A stretch of 64,000 nt of DNA, taken from contig NZ_JPRO01000002.1 in the NCBI RefSeq assembly GCF_000737785.1, positions 62,001 through 126,000 of the forward strand, given 5' to 3'. The DNA comes from Chryseobacterium luteum (GTDB lineage Bacteria; Bacteroidota; Bacteroidia; Flavobacteriales; Weeksellaceae). This document shows positions 46,666 through 54,842 of the stretch, piece by piece. Position numbers and translations under genes: made by a program. The number at the start of each line of letters is the position of its first letter. The first letter of the stretch is position 1. The notes beneath the pieces were generated by a model, which worked only from the letters and a program-made list of their open reading frames with translations, was not told the DNA's origin and searched no databases.

Positions 46666-47751
46666 ATGGAAAATTTTGATAAAATACTGGGTGAAAAGGA
46701 GACCGGAACATATAAAGAGTTTTGGGACTGGTTTTTGACAAAAGAAAAAACTTTTTTTGAAGTTGTTAAGAACAGAGAGCATATTGAAGAACAGTTTTTT
46801 GATATCATGTCTCCCGAGCTTACTAAGATAAATGATGGATACTATTTTCTCACAGGAATGTGTGATGACAATACGGCCGAACTTATTATTACGGTAGAAG
46901 GTGATGTGAAAAAAATAGTTTTTGCTGAAGAGCTTATTTCTGCTGCTCCAAAGCTTGGCCACTGGAAATTTACAGCCCTAAAACCGGAAATGGATATTGA
47001 AAATGTCGGGGTAAGAATGGGCGGTTGTGAGTTTACAAAAAACAATATTTACTTTTATTCAAACGAAATAGAAGGCTATCCGGATGAGATAGATCTGGCT
47101 TTTGTATATGAAGATTTAAACGAAGAAAACAGAGGAACAGCTACAACAGGGGTCTGTATTTTTCTGGATAATTTCTTAGGTGAACTGAATTTTGCCACTC
47201 AAATTGATACCTTTAGTATTATTGGTAAAAATGAGGCGGAGAACGAGTTGATTCCGATAGAAAAACTAAAAGAATTTCTGCTTTGGAGAGAAAGAGAATT
47301 TACAGAAAAGTATAAAGACCTACAGGTTTTGGAAAATGAAGATGAGTTTTCTCTTCTTGAAGCCACTTTGGAAAACGGGATGCCGCTTATGGCCACCGTG
47401 AATACTTCTTTATTAAAATACAGTGCCAAAGCTTCATATCCGTGGATTTCCGTTCTGAAAATTGCTTACGACGGAAACAACAATACCGGTTTTCCGGAAG
47501 AAGCAGATTACAATAAAATGAATGCTATTGAAGACCAGGCGATAGAACTTCTTACCCCAAAAGACGGAAATTTGTACATTGGAAGAGAAACTGCGGATAA
47601 CAGCAAAAGCATTTATTTAGCGGGCCAAGATTTCAGACAGCCTTCTAAAGTTTTTGACCGGATAATAAAAGAAAATCCTGAATATAACATTTCGCTGGAA
47701 ATTTATAAAGATAAATACTGGCAAAGTTTTGAGCATTATAATGTAAATTAA
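46666..47751 (+). CDS. DUF695 domain-containing protein inside the hut cluster
   Basis: A 361-residue soluble, acidic protein (many Glu and Asp). The N-terminal half starts with TYKEFWDWFLTKEKTFFEVV, a helix-strand pattern also seen in DUF2185/DUF6985-like small proteins. The C-terminal part from about 235 matches DUF695: YPWISVLKIAYDG, then FPEEADYNKMNAIEDQAIEL, LYIGRETADNSKSIY, and a terminal EIYKDKYWQSFEHY. DUF695 has no established activity. It sits two bases after hutI and nine before hutG, so it is co-transcribed with histidine catabolism genes, but a role there is only suggested by position. Confidence 0.8.
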   Translation: MENFDKILGEKETGTYKEFWDWFLTKEKTFFEVVKNREHIEEQFFDIMSPELTKINDGYYFLTGMCDDNTAELIITVEGDVKKIVFAEELISAAPKLGHWKFTALKPEMDIENVGVRMGGCEFTKNNIYFYSNEIEGYPDEIDLAFVYEDLNEENRGTATTGVCIFLDNFLGELNFATQIDTFSIIGKNEAENELIPIEKLKEFLLWREREFTEKYKDLQVLENEDEFSLLEATLENGMPLMATVNTSLLKYSAKASYPWISVLKIAYDGNNNTGFPEEADYNKMNAIEDQAIELLTPKDGNLYIGRETADNSKSIYLAGQDFRQPSKVFDRIIKENPEYNISLEIYKDKYWQSFEHYNVN

Positions 47752-47760
47752 AACAGATTT

Positions 47761-48675
47761 ATGGTTTGGCAAGGCAGATTAGACGGAGAAGACCTTCTTT
47801 TCCACAGAATATTTCAGAGAGTTAAAGAAGAGCATAATTACGACAATATTAAAGCAGATGATTTCGTTATGCATGGTTTCGCCGTAGATGAAGGCGTGAG
47901 AAGAAATAAAGGCCGTCAGGGTGCTAAAGATGCCCCGGATGTAATCCGTAAAAATATGTCCAATTTTCCGGTGATCCGTCCGGATTTCTCCCTTCTTGAC
48001 TTCGGAAATATTACCTGTGAAAACGGTGATCTGGAAAGTACCCAAAACAGCCTTGCGAAAAATGTTTCAAAGGTACTGCTGAAAGGGGGAAAATCACTTG
48101 TTTTAGGCGGAGGTCATGAAGTAACCTATGCTCATTATTTAGGCGTAAAAACAGCCTTTCCGGAACAGAAAATAGGAGTAATTAATATAGATGCCCATTT
48201 CGACAACAGGCAGCCGGAAAATGGAGTAGGGGCAAGTTCAGGAACCGGATTCTGGCAGATTGCACAGGAAGGACAGATCAATTCACTCCATATCGGGATC
48301 CAGAGAAATTCCAATACCCTGAAACTGTTCGATACAGCCCATCATTACGGGATGAAATATATCCTTGCCGATGAACTCTTTTTTGAAAACCTTCCGTCCA
48401 TCTATCAGCGTATTGATGAGCTGATGGAGAGTGTGGATTTTGTCTACCTTACCATCTGTATGGATGTTTTCAATGCATCGGTTGCTCCGGGAGTTTCCGC
48501 TTCTGCCTACAATGGAATCTTTGCGGATGCTGCTTTTATGCATTTTTACAGGCATATTTTGAAAAGCAAAAAACTGATAGCATTAGATGCAGCAGAAGTT
48601 AATCCTTCACTGGATATTCAGGACATGACCTCAAGGCTGGCCGCCTGCCTTGTGAATGAATGGTTTATGATTTAA
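47761..48675 (+). CDS. hutG: Formimidoylglutamase (arginase superfamily)
   Basis: A 304-residue ureohydrolase-fold enzyme, expected to split N-formimino-glutamate to glutamate and formamide. Metal-site motifs are GGGHEVTYAHY, NIDAHFDNRQ and the C-terminal LTICMDVFNASVAPGVSA. In the last motif the first Asp of the usual SxDxD is Cys, a variant also familiar in some formimidoylglutamases. It is the third gene of the hutI-DUF695-hutG set. Agmatinase or another ureohydrolase is possible by fold alone, but the hut context makes HutG the best call. Confidence 0.88.
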   Translation: MVWQGRLDGEDLLFHRIFQRVKEEHNYDNIKADDFVMHGFAVDEGVRRNKGRQGAKDAPDVIRKNMSNFPVIRPDFSLLDFGNITCENGDLESTQNSLAKNVSKVLLKGGKSLVLGGGHEVTYAHYLGVKTAFPEQKIGVINIDAHFDNRQPENGVGASSGTGFWQIAQEGQINSLHIGIQRNSNTLKLFDTAHHYGMKYILADELFFENLPSIYQRIDELMESVDFVYLTICMDVFNASVAPGVSASAYNGIFADAAFMHFYRHILKSKKLIALDAAEVNPSLDIQDMTSRLAACLVNEWFMI

Positions 48676-48810
48676 GGATACTATATTATTCCGATAGAGA
48701 AAAATCATTGCTTTATTTCGCATTAAAGAAACAAAATTTGCTACTTTCACACTGCTTTTAGAAAAAAGCATTAATGAATTCATTTTTTGAATTTAAAACA
48801 GAATTAAATT

Positions 48811-50103
48811 ATGGAACAGTTAATTGAAGATAAGCTTATCAAAGCAGATAAGACATTTTCAGAATGGAGAAAAGTGCCGTTTGAAGAAAGGCAGAAGCTG
48901 ATCGCAAAAGCGGCAGAAATTTTAAAGAATAATTCAGAAAAATTCGGTAGGATTATCACCGCTGAAATGAATAAGCCAATCTCACAATCCATTGCTGAGG
49001 TTGAAAAGTCTGCATTAATGATGAATTATTATGCGGAAGCCGAAAATACAGTAAAACCTGAAAAAGTAGATTCTGAATATACCTACTCTGAAATCCGTTA
49101 TGTTCCGAAAGGAGTAATTTTAGGGGTTATGCCATGGAACTTTCCTTTCTGGCAGGTACTGAGATTTGTAACACCGGCTATCTTATCCGGTAATACAGTT
49201 GTTCTGAAGCATGCTTCGATCTGTTTCGGAAGCGGAAATGCTATTGAAGAAATATTTTCAGAAGCAGGTTTTCCGGAAGGTGTTTTCCAGAATCTGGAAG
49301 TGGGACACAAAGAAGTAAAAGAAATCCTTGAGCATGATGCCGTGAAAGGGGTAAGTCTTACAGGAAGCGGAAGAGCAGGAGGAGAAGTGGCTGCCACGGC
49401 AGGATTGAATATAAAAAAATCTCTTCTTGAGCTGGGCGGAAGCGATGCATTTATTGTTTTGGATGATGCAGATCTGGACAAAGCAGCAAAAGTGGGAGCC
49501 CAGGCCAGACTTCAGAACTGCGGGCAAACATGTGTTGCCGCTAAAAGGTTCATCATTGATCAGAAAATAGAAGAAGAATTCCTTCCGAAATTTATTGAAG
49601 AATATAAAAAGTTTGTTCCGGGAGATCCCAACGATAAAGAAACCAAAATCAGCGGTATGGCAAGACCTGACCTTGCTGATGATCTGGAAAAGCAGTTTAA
49701 TAAAGCTCTGGAAAACGGAGCCGAAATTATCATTCCATTGGAAAGAATTTCTGATAATGAATTCAACCCGGGACTGATCCGGGTGAAAGAAGGCAATCCA
49801 ATCCTCCAGGAAGAACTTTTCGGGCCTCTGGGAATGGTAATGGTTGCTGAAAATGATGAACAGGCATTGCGAATGGCGAATGATATTCCTTTCGGGCTTT
49901 CAAATTCTGTATGGACAGCAGATAAAGAGCGCCAGTTATTTTTTATCGAAAATCTTGAATCCGGAACCGTGAATATCAACCGAATGACAAGTTCTGACCC
50001 GCGTTTTCCATTTGGAGGAACTAAAGCTTCCGGTTACGGAACTGAGCTGTCATTACTGGCATTGAGAGAATTTGTTACTCCTAAAACTATTGTGGGGAAT
50101 TAA
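48811..50103 (+). CDS. NAD(P)-dependent succinate-semialdehyde dehydrogenase-like
   Basis: A 430-residue aldehyde dehydrogenase, slightly shorter than the 450-480 usual for the family because the N-terminus is trimmed. The oxyanion Asn lies in GVMPWNFPFWQV. The general-base Glu is in LLELGGSDAFIVL and the nucleophile Cys in NCGQTCVAAKRF. The C-terminal motif is EELFGPLGMVM. The pattern is closest to the Sad/YneI succinate-semialdehyde dehydrogenase branch. It follows the hut cluster by 135 bases, with no terminator visible, so transcriptional read-through from hutG is possible. Confidence 0.88.
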   Translation: MEQLIEDKLIKADKTFSEWRKVPFEERQKLIAKAAEILKNNSEKFGRIITAEMNKPISQSIAEVEKSALMMNYYAEAENTVKPEKVDSEYTYSEIRYVPKGVILGVMPWNFPFWQVLRFVTPAILSGNTVVLKHASICFGSGNAIEEIFSEAGFPEGVFQNLEVGHKEVKEILEHDAVKGVSLTGSGRAGGEVAATAGLNIKKSLLELGGSDAFIVLDDADLDKAAKVGAQARLQNCGQTCVAAKRFIIDQKIEEEFLPKFIEEYKKFVPGDPNDKETKISGMARPDLADDLEKQFNKALENGAEIIIPLERISDNEFNPGLIRVKEGNPILQEELFGPLGMVMVAENDEQALRMANDIPFGLSNSVWTADKERQLFFIENLESGTVNINRMTSSDPRFPFGGTKASGYGTELSLLALREFVTPKTIVGN

Positions 50104-50163
50104 TTATATAATGTAAAATGTACAAAGTATAGTGTACTCATGTAAACCTATGGTTAGCAATAT

Positions 50164-50199
50164 AAAAAGTCCCGGAAATATCTATTTCCGGGACTTTTT
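50164..50199. terminator. Bidirectional terminator between the ALDH gene and pyk
   Basis: 17-base arms (50164-50180 and 50183-50199) are perfectly complementary, with CCCGG cores and A/T tracts on both sides, so it can serve both converging genes. Confidence 0.85.
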
Positions 50200-50222
50200 T
50201 GTATGGTAGTCAAAAAGTAATT

Positions 50223-50271
50223 TTGCTTATTGCTTATTGCTTATTGCTTATTGCTTATTGCTTATTGCTTA
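50223..50271. repeat. Seven tandem copies of the 7-mer TTGCTTA at the pyk stop
   Basis: Exactly seven perfect copies of TTGCTTA fill 50223-50271. On the minus strand the unit is TAAGCAA, and the first unit supplies the pyk TAA stop (50271-50269). Copy-number change would alter only the 3' untranslated region. Such a perfect short tandem repeat is a slippage hotspot. Confidence 0.95.
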
Positions 50272-51714
50272 AACTGTTGTCAGTCTCAACGTATTCGTTT
50301 TTCCGCCTTCATAAGATGGAGTAGCATTGATGTTGATTACAAAGTCTCCGCTTTCAATATAACCGTGGTTATGCGTTAACATGTTCACCTGGATGATGGT
50401 TTCGTCGGTAGATTTCTTCATGTCATAATAAAAGGCATGAACTCCCCAGACAAGATTCAGCATCGTGATCACTTTTCGGTTTCCGCTGTATACAATGATG
50501 TGTGAATTCGGTCTGTGAGCTGCAAGCTGGAATGCAGTATATCCTGAATGAGTCAGTGTAACAATGGCAGAAACATTGGTGGTTTTAGCAATTCTTACCG
50601 CTGCAAGGCATACCCTGTTCGTAATGAATCTGTCGTCAATACAGTTATAATCTTTTTCGATAGGCTCATTTTTATGCTGATAAAAGTGAGTTTTTTCGAT
50701 ATTCTTTACAATTTTTGACATGTTTTCAACTACCTGAACCGGATATCTTCCTACAGAAGTCTCTCCGGAAAGCATTACTGCATCCGCACCATCTAGCACA
50801 GAGTTTGCAACGTCATTTACCTCCGCTCTTGTAGGTGTAAGGCTGTTGATCATTGTTTCCATCATCTGGGTCGCAATAATTACCGGTTTTGAATAGAATC
50901 TTGCCTTTTCTACCAGGTTTTTCTGGATAGCCGGAACCTCTTCCATCGGAACTTCCACACCAAGGTCACCACGGGCAACCATCAGTCCGTCACATTCCAA
51001 TAAGATTTCGTCAATATTTTTAACGCCTTCAGGCTTTTCGATCTTGGCAATGATCGGAGTTTTGAATTTACCGTTTGGATGGCCGTCAATCAGTTTTTTA
51101 AGGTCAATAATATCCTGTGCGTGACGAACGAACGAAAGTGCGATCCAGTCAACCTCCATATCAAGCATAAAGTTGGCATCCTGAATATCTTTTTCCGTAA
51201 GGGCAGGAAGAGATACATTGGTATTCGGCAGATTTACTCCTTTTTTAGAGCTTAAAGGTCCCCCCTGAATGGTCTTTGCTTTTACCGTATCTATCTGGTT
51301 GGTTTCAATAACTTCTAACATTAGTTTTCCGTCATCAATAAGGATTCTTTCCCCAACTTTTACATCCTGAGGAAACTGCTGGTAAGTCATATAAACCCTA
51401 GTAGAATCACCTTCTATTTTCTCGTTGGTAAAGGTAAGGATATCTCCGGGGTTCAGGTATGAACCCTCCTTTACAACACCTACTCTCAGTTTCGGGCCCT
51501 GAAGGTCTCCTAAAATACCTACAGAAAAGCCGTATTCCTGGTTAAGCTCCCTGATAATTTCAATATTAGTCCGAACCAGATCGTAGTCTGCATGTGAAAA
51601 ATTTATTCTGAAAATATCAACACCCGCTTTCATTAGTCCTAACATTACCTCCTTCGATGATGAAGCAGGTCCTAGTGTTGCAATAATTTTTGTCTTCTTT
51701 AAATACTTATTCAT
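50269..51714 (-). CDS. pyk: Pyruvate kinase
   Basis: A 481-residue glycolytic enzyme converting phosphoenolpyruvate and ADP to pyruvate and ATP. Key features are KIIATLGPASSS at the start, LMKAGVDIFRINFSHA, the B-domain (about 70-170), the catalytic-lysine motif IIAKIEKPEGVKN, the metal site DGLMVARGDLGVE, and ANSVLDGADAVMLSGETSVG. The C-terminal allosteric-type domain is present. The start overlaps the upstream gene by 8 bases. It is the last gene of the acpP-fabF-rnc unit; its stop lies in the first copy of a 7-base repeat. Confidence 0.97.
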   Translation of the reverse strand: MNKYLKKTKIIATLGPASSSKEVMLGLMKAGVDIFRINFSHADYDLVRTNIEIIRELNQEYGFSVGILGDLQGPKLRVGVVKEGSYLNPGDILTFTNEKIEGDSTRVYMTYQQFPQDVKVGERILIDDGKLMLEVIETNQIDTVKAKTIQGGPLSSKKGVNLPNTNVSLPALTEKDIQDANFMLDMEVDWIALSFVRHAQDIIDLKKLIDGHPNGKFKTPIIAKIEKPEGVKNIDEILLECDGLMVARGDLGVEVPMEEVPAIQKNLVEKARFYSKPVIIATQMMETMINSLTPTRAEVNDVANSVLDGADAVMLSGETSVGRYPVQVVENMSKIVKNIEKTHFYQHKNEPIEKDYNCIDDRFITNRVCLAAVRIAKTTNVSAIVTLTHSGYTAFQLAAHRPNSHIIVYSGNRKVITMLNLVWGVHAFYYDMKKSTDETIIQVNMLTHNHGYIESGDFVININATPSYEGGKTNTLRLTTV

Positions 51715-52180
51715 AATACTGGATAATTTGATAAAGTTCTTCCTCAGAACCTAATATATAATCTTGTATCGGAAACACAAGATTTTCCGGGAGCAAAATT
51801 ACGGAAAAATCAGGAATTTGTTCCGAAGTATGCAGAATATATTCTACATCTACCTGATTATTTAATAAAAATTTAATGTTTTCTTCTTCTGTGAAGAGCT
51901 CGGTCTGTAGTTTTTTTTGCTTACTTTCCGAAGACCGGTTTGAAATGAATGTAAAACATGTCTTTGTAAACCTGTGATAAGCTTCAAATCTTGGAAAATG
52001 ATAGTCATAATAAGCCCCGTGAATGATAACATCTTTCTTCCTGGAAAAAGCGAGACCGTTGATTTGATTGACTTTGTAGAAAAACTCGTGATCAGGTATA
52101 TCCTTTGCTAATCTTACCAATCCTATGGCAATATCTTCAAATTCTATATCATTCAGATCATAAAGTTTTTGGATTTCCAA
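51707..52180 (-). CDS. IPExxxVDY family protein
   Basis: A 157-residue cytoplasmic protein, Bacteroidetes-specific, always found between rnc and pyk in this lineage. The segment LLNNQVDVEYILHTSEQIPDF corresponds to the family's namesake region, though the IPE of the motif is here LNN. N-terminal IGLVRLAKDIPDHEFFYKVN is also typical. It overlaps rnc by 23 bases and pyk by 8 bases, so translation of all three is coupled. Function is unknown; the tight linkage hints at a role connected to rnc or pyk expression. Confidence 0.75.
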   Translation of the reverse strand: MEIQKLYDLNDIEFEDIAIGLVRLAKDIPDHEFFYKVNQINGLAFSRKKDVIIHGAYYDYHFPRFEAYHRFTKTCFTFISNRSSESKQKKLQTELFTEEENIKFLLNNQVDVEYILHTSEQIPDFSVILLPENLVFPIQDYILGSEEELYQIIQYYE

Positions 52181-52919
52181 GTATGTTTTCTTTTTTGTTT
52201 AAAATATAAAATGCTCTCTGTGCTGCTTTTTCTTCCGCCTTCTTCTTGGAAGTTTCTGTCGCATTGGCGATCTTTTCCTCTCCCAGCCAGACATGGCACC
52301 TGAATACTACTGCTTTATTGGCCTGGAATTCCTCGCAGGTCTCGTATTTTATATTTACTTTTTTCTTCTGGCTCCATTCAAGCAAAAGGCCTTTGTAGCT
52401 TACAATTTTATTTTCAAGCTTATTAATTTCCGTGGGTGTAAGCAGTCTTTCCAGAATGATTCTTTTACAGGCATCATAATGGAAGTCCAGGTATACGGCA
52501 CCAATAAGTGCCTCAAATAAATTTCCGGAAATGTTTTCGCCCAATGCTGCGGATCCTTGCTTCTGCAAAAGATCGGTAAGCTTTAGGTTTTCACCTAATT
52601 TATTAAGATTCTTCCTATTAACAATTTTAGATTTCATCTGGGTCAGATATCCTTCGTTAGCCTGAGGATAGGTCTGGAACAGATGACAGGAAATAATTGT
52701 ACCCAAAACAGAATCTCCCAAAAATTCAAGTCTTTCGTAATTGCTGTCTTGATTTTTAGAAGAACTTTTTAAAGAAAAAGCCTCACGGTAAAGAGCAATA
52801 TTCTCAACCTCTGCACCTAACATTTTTTTCAGTTCGGTACTAAGGAAGTAGTCTCTCTCCGTTAATTTTCTTTTTCTTTGTTTGAGAAGGAATTTAGAAA
52901 AGTATTTCTGTAACTCCAT
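52158..52919 (-). CDS. rnc: Ribonuclease III
   Basis: A 253-residue double-strand-specific endonuclease for rRNA and mRNA maturation. The catalytic signature is YERLEFLGDSVLGTIIS near residues 60-76, with the second acidic site in GNLFEALIGAVYLDFH. A double-stranded RNA binding domain follows from about 167 (YKGLLLEWSQKKK, ending ATETSKKKAEEKAAQRAFYIL). Complete. It lies 9 bases after fabF and overlaps the next gene by 23 bases. Confidence 0.96.
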   Translation of the reverse strand: MELQKYFSKFLLKQRKRKLTERDYFLSTELKKMLGAEVENIALYREAFSLKSSSKNQDSNYERLEFLGDSVLGTIISCHLFQTYPQANEGYLTQMKSKIVNRKNLNKLGENLKLTDLLQKQGSAALGENISGNLFEALIGAVYLDFHYDACKRIILERLLTPTEINKLENKIVSYKGLLLEWSQKKKVNIKYETCEEFQANKAVVFRCHVWLGEEKIANATETSKKKAEEKAAQRAFYILNKKENILGNPKTL

Positions 52920-52928
52920 TCATTGAAT

Positions 52929-54173
52929 TTAGATTTTCTTAAATAGAACGCAGGCATTGTGCCCGCCAAATCCAAAAGTATTGCTCATGGCTACTTTTAC
53001 ATCTTTCTTAACAGCTGTATTGAATGTGAAATTCAGTCTGCGGTCAATATTTTCATCATCAGTAAAATGGTTGATGGTAGGCGGAACTATACCATGAATA
53101 ATAGTTCCTAATGCAGCAATAGCTTCAATAACACCTGCAGCACCCAGAAGGTGGCCGGTCATTGATTTTGTAGAATTAATCTGAATATCAAAAGCGTGCT
53201 CGCCCAGTAATCTTGAAATTGCGTTGGATTCTGCAATATCTCCTAATGGAGTAGAGGTACCATGCATGTTGATATGGTCTACTTCATCAGCAGTTAAGCC
53301 TGCGTCTTCCAGACAGTTTTTCATTACCAGATAAGCTCCTAAGCCTTCAGGATGAGGGGCTGTCATATGGTGTGCGTCTGCACTCATACCGCCGCCCAGT
53401 AATTCTGCATAAATGGTAGCACCGCGTTTTACCGCGTGCTCATATTCTTCAAGGATAATGGTTCCTGCGCCTTCGCCTAGTACAAAACCGTCTCTGTCTT
53501 TATCAAACGGTCTTGAAGCTGTGGTAGGATCATCATTTCTTGTAGAAAGTGCCATCATCGCATTAAATCCACCGACACCACTTGCTGTAACGGCTGCTTC
53601 AGAGCCTCCGCATACAATCACATCAGCTTTTCCCAGCTGGATGATCATCTTGGAATCAATTAGAGCGTTGGCTGAAGATGCACAGGCAGATACCGTAGTA
53701 TAATTCGGCCCGTGAAAGCCATACTCAATTGAGATATGTCCAGGAGTGATATCCGCGATCATTTTAGGAATAAAGAATGGGTTGAACCTTGGAATTTCCG
53801 TATTCGCCCATCCTAAAACCTCGGTTTCGAAAGTTTCCAAACCTCCGATCCCTGAACCCCAAATTACACCGACTCTGTTTTTATCAACATTGTCTTCCAT
53901 AATTCTGGAGTGTGCCACCGCTTCTCTTGCGGCTACAAGCCCAAGCTGCGTATTCCGGTCCATTTTTTTAGCCTCTTTCTTATCGAAATGCTGTAATGGA
54001 TCGAAGCCCTTCACTTCACAAGCGAACTTTGTTTTAAAGTTTGTGGCATCAAAAAGAGTAATCGGAGCAGCACCGCTCTCACCTTTAAGAAGATTTTCCC
54101 AGTATTCTTTTGCATTATTTCCAATTGGTGTTATTGCGCCAAAACCGGTTACAACTACTCTTTTTAATTCCAT
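52929..54173 (-). CDS. fabF: 3-oxoacyl-[acyl-carrier-protein] synthase II
   Basis: A 414-residue ketoacyl-ACP synthase for fatty acid elongation. The nucleophile Cys is in TVSACASSANALID. The two active-site His residues are in NMHGTSTPLGDIAE and KSMTGHLLGAAGVIEA. The starting MELKRVVVTGFGAITPIG and the terminal SNTFGFGGHNACVLFKK are canonical. It sits 34 bases after acpP, whose product is its substrate carrier. Confidence 0.97.
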   Translation of the reverse strand: MELKRVVVTGFGAITPIGNNAKEYWENLLKGESGAAPITLFDATNFKTKFACEVKGFDPLQHFDKKEAKKMDRNTQLGLVAAREAVAHSRIMEDNVDKNRVGVIWGSGIGGLETFETEVLGWANTEIPRFNPFFIPKMIADITPGHISIEYGFHGPNYTTVSACASSANALIDSKMIIQLGKADVIVCGGSEAAVTASGVGGFNAMMALSTRNDDPTTASRPFDKDRDGFVLGEGAGTIILEEYEHAVKRGATIYAELLGGGMSADAHHMTAPHPEGLGAYLVMKNCLEDAGLTADEVDHINMHGTSTPLGDIAESNAISRLLGEHAFDIQINSTKSMTGHLLGAAGVIEAIAALGTIIHGIVPPTINHFTDDENIDRRLNFTFNTAVKKDVKVAMSNTFGFGGHNACVLFKKI

Positions 54174-54207
54174 AAACTTTTAAAATTTTCTTTTTTGTTG
54201 AAGAATA

Positions 54208-54447
54208 TTATTTATTTACTACTTCTTCGATGTAAGCAATAGCGTGCCCTACAGTAGTAATTTTTTCAGCCTGATCATCAGGGATTTGAATATTGAATTC
54301 TTTTTCAAATTCCATGATTAACTCAACTGTATCCAATGAATCAGCTCCTAAATCGTTTGTGAAGCTAGCTTCAGGAGTTACTTCTGTTTCTTCAACGTCA
54401 AGCTTATCAGCGATGATAGCTTTTACTCTTGATGCAATGTCTGACAT
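54208..54447 (-). CDS. acpP: Acyl carrier protein
   Basis: A 79-residue acidic carrier protein. The phosphopantetheine Ser lies in [16 protein letters not shown]. The rest ([32 protein letters not shown]) matches the four-helix ACP fold. It is the first gene of the acpP-fabF-rnc-IPExxxVDY-pyk unit, with a clear TATATTTG promoter element. Confidence 0.97.
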   Translation of the reverse strand: MSDIASRVKAIIADKLDVEETEVTPEASFTNDLGADSLDTVELIMEFEKEFNIQIPDDQAEKITTVGHAIAYIEEVVNK

Positions 54448-54479
54448 AGTAAATTATTTTTTTTAATTGTTAGATGGTG

Positions 54480-54487
54480 CAAATATA
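54480..54487 (-). promoter_or_regulatory. -7 box (TATATTTG) of the acpP operon
   Basis: On the minus strand TATATTTG lies 32 bases upstream of the acpP ATG. Confidence 0.6.
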
Positions 54488-54541
54488 TAAAATTCTTCAC
54501 GATAAAACATTTTTTTAGTCTTTTTTGTGGGTAGACTATAC

Positions 54542-54790
54542 TTATTTTATAGTAGAAAGTTTTAGTCTTTTAGTTTTCAGGTATTTATGCCTGCTAAACC
54601 AATCGACAGTAAAATCAATTTTTATTTCGGAAGGAGTGATACGGAAAACTTTTACCACAACTGTTAGATCAAATGCATTTCCAGCCGGATTGACTGTTGG
54701 ATTTAATGATAATGAACCTTTTTTAATTTTATCAATATAATATAAGGATATTTTGATCTTTTTAACAAAGTTAAATTGAGCCGTACAGCA
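54542..54790 (-). pseudogene. Possible gene remnant, open minus-strand frame without a start codon
   Basis: The minus-strand frame ending at the TAA at 54544-54542 stays open well past 54790 and reads as plausible protein: VPTISNDSLCCTAQFNF, then GSLSLNPTVNPAGNAFDLTV and VVKVFRITPSEIKIDF, ending KYLKTKRLKLSTIK. It has a natural beta-strand pattern and lysine-rich end, but no in-frame ATG, GTG or TTG start is visible and it runs into the ALDH gene start on the other strand. It is probably a fragment left by a deletion. Chance is not excluded. Confidence 0.3.
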
Positions 54791-54842
54791 AAGTGAGTCA
54801 TTTGAAATTGTGGGAACTTTGTCCTGTAAAATTAAAATAAAT

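Noticed and set aside
50223..50271. CRISPR-like array
   Set aside because: The repeats are 7 bases long with no spacers, so this is a simple tandem repeat.
54525..54740. A 71-codon plus-strand frame upstream of the ALDH gene
   Set aside because: Its sequence looks random, while the opposite strand reads more like a protein remnant.
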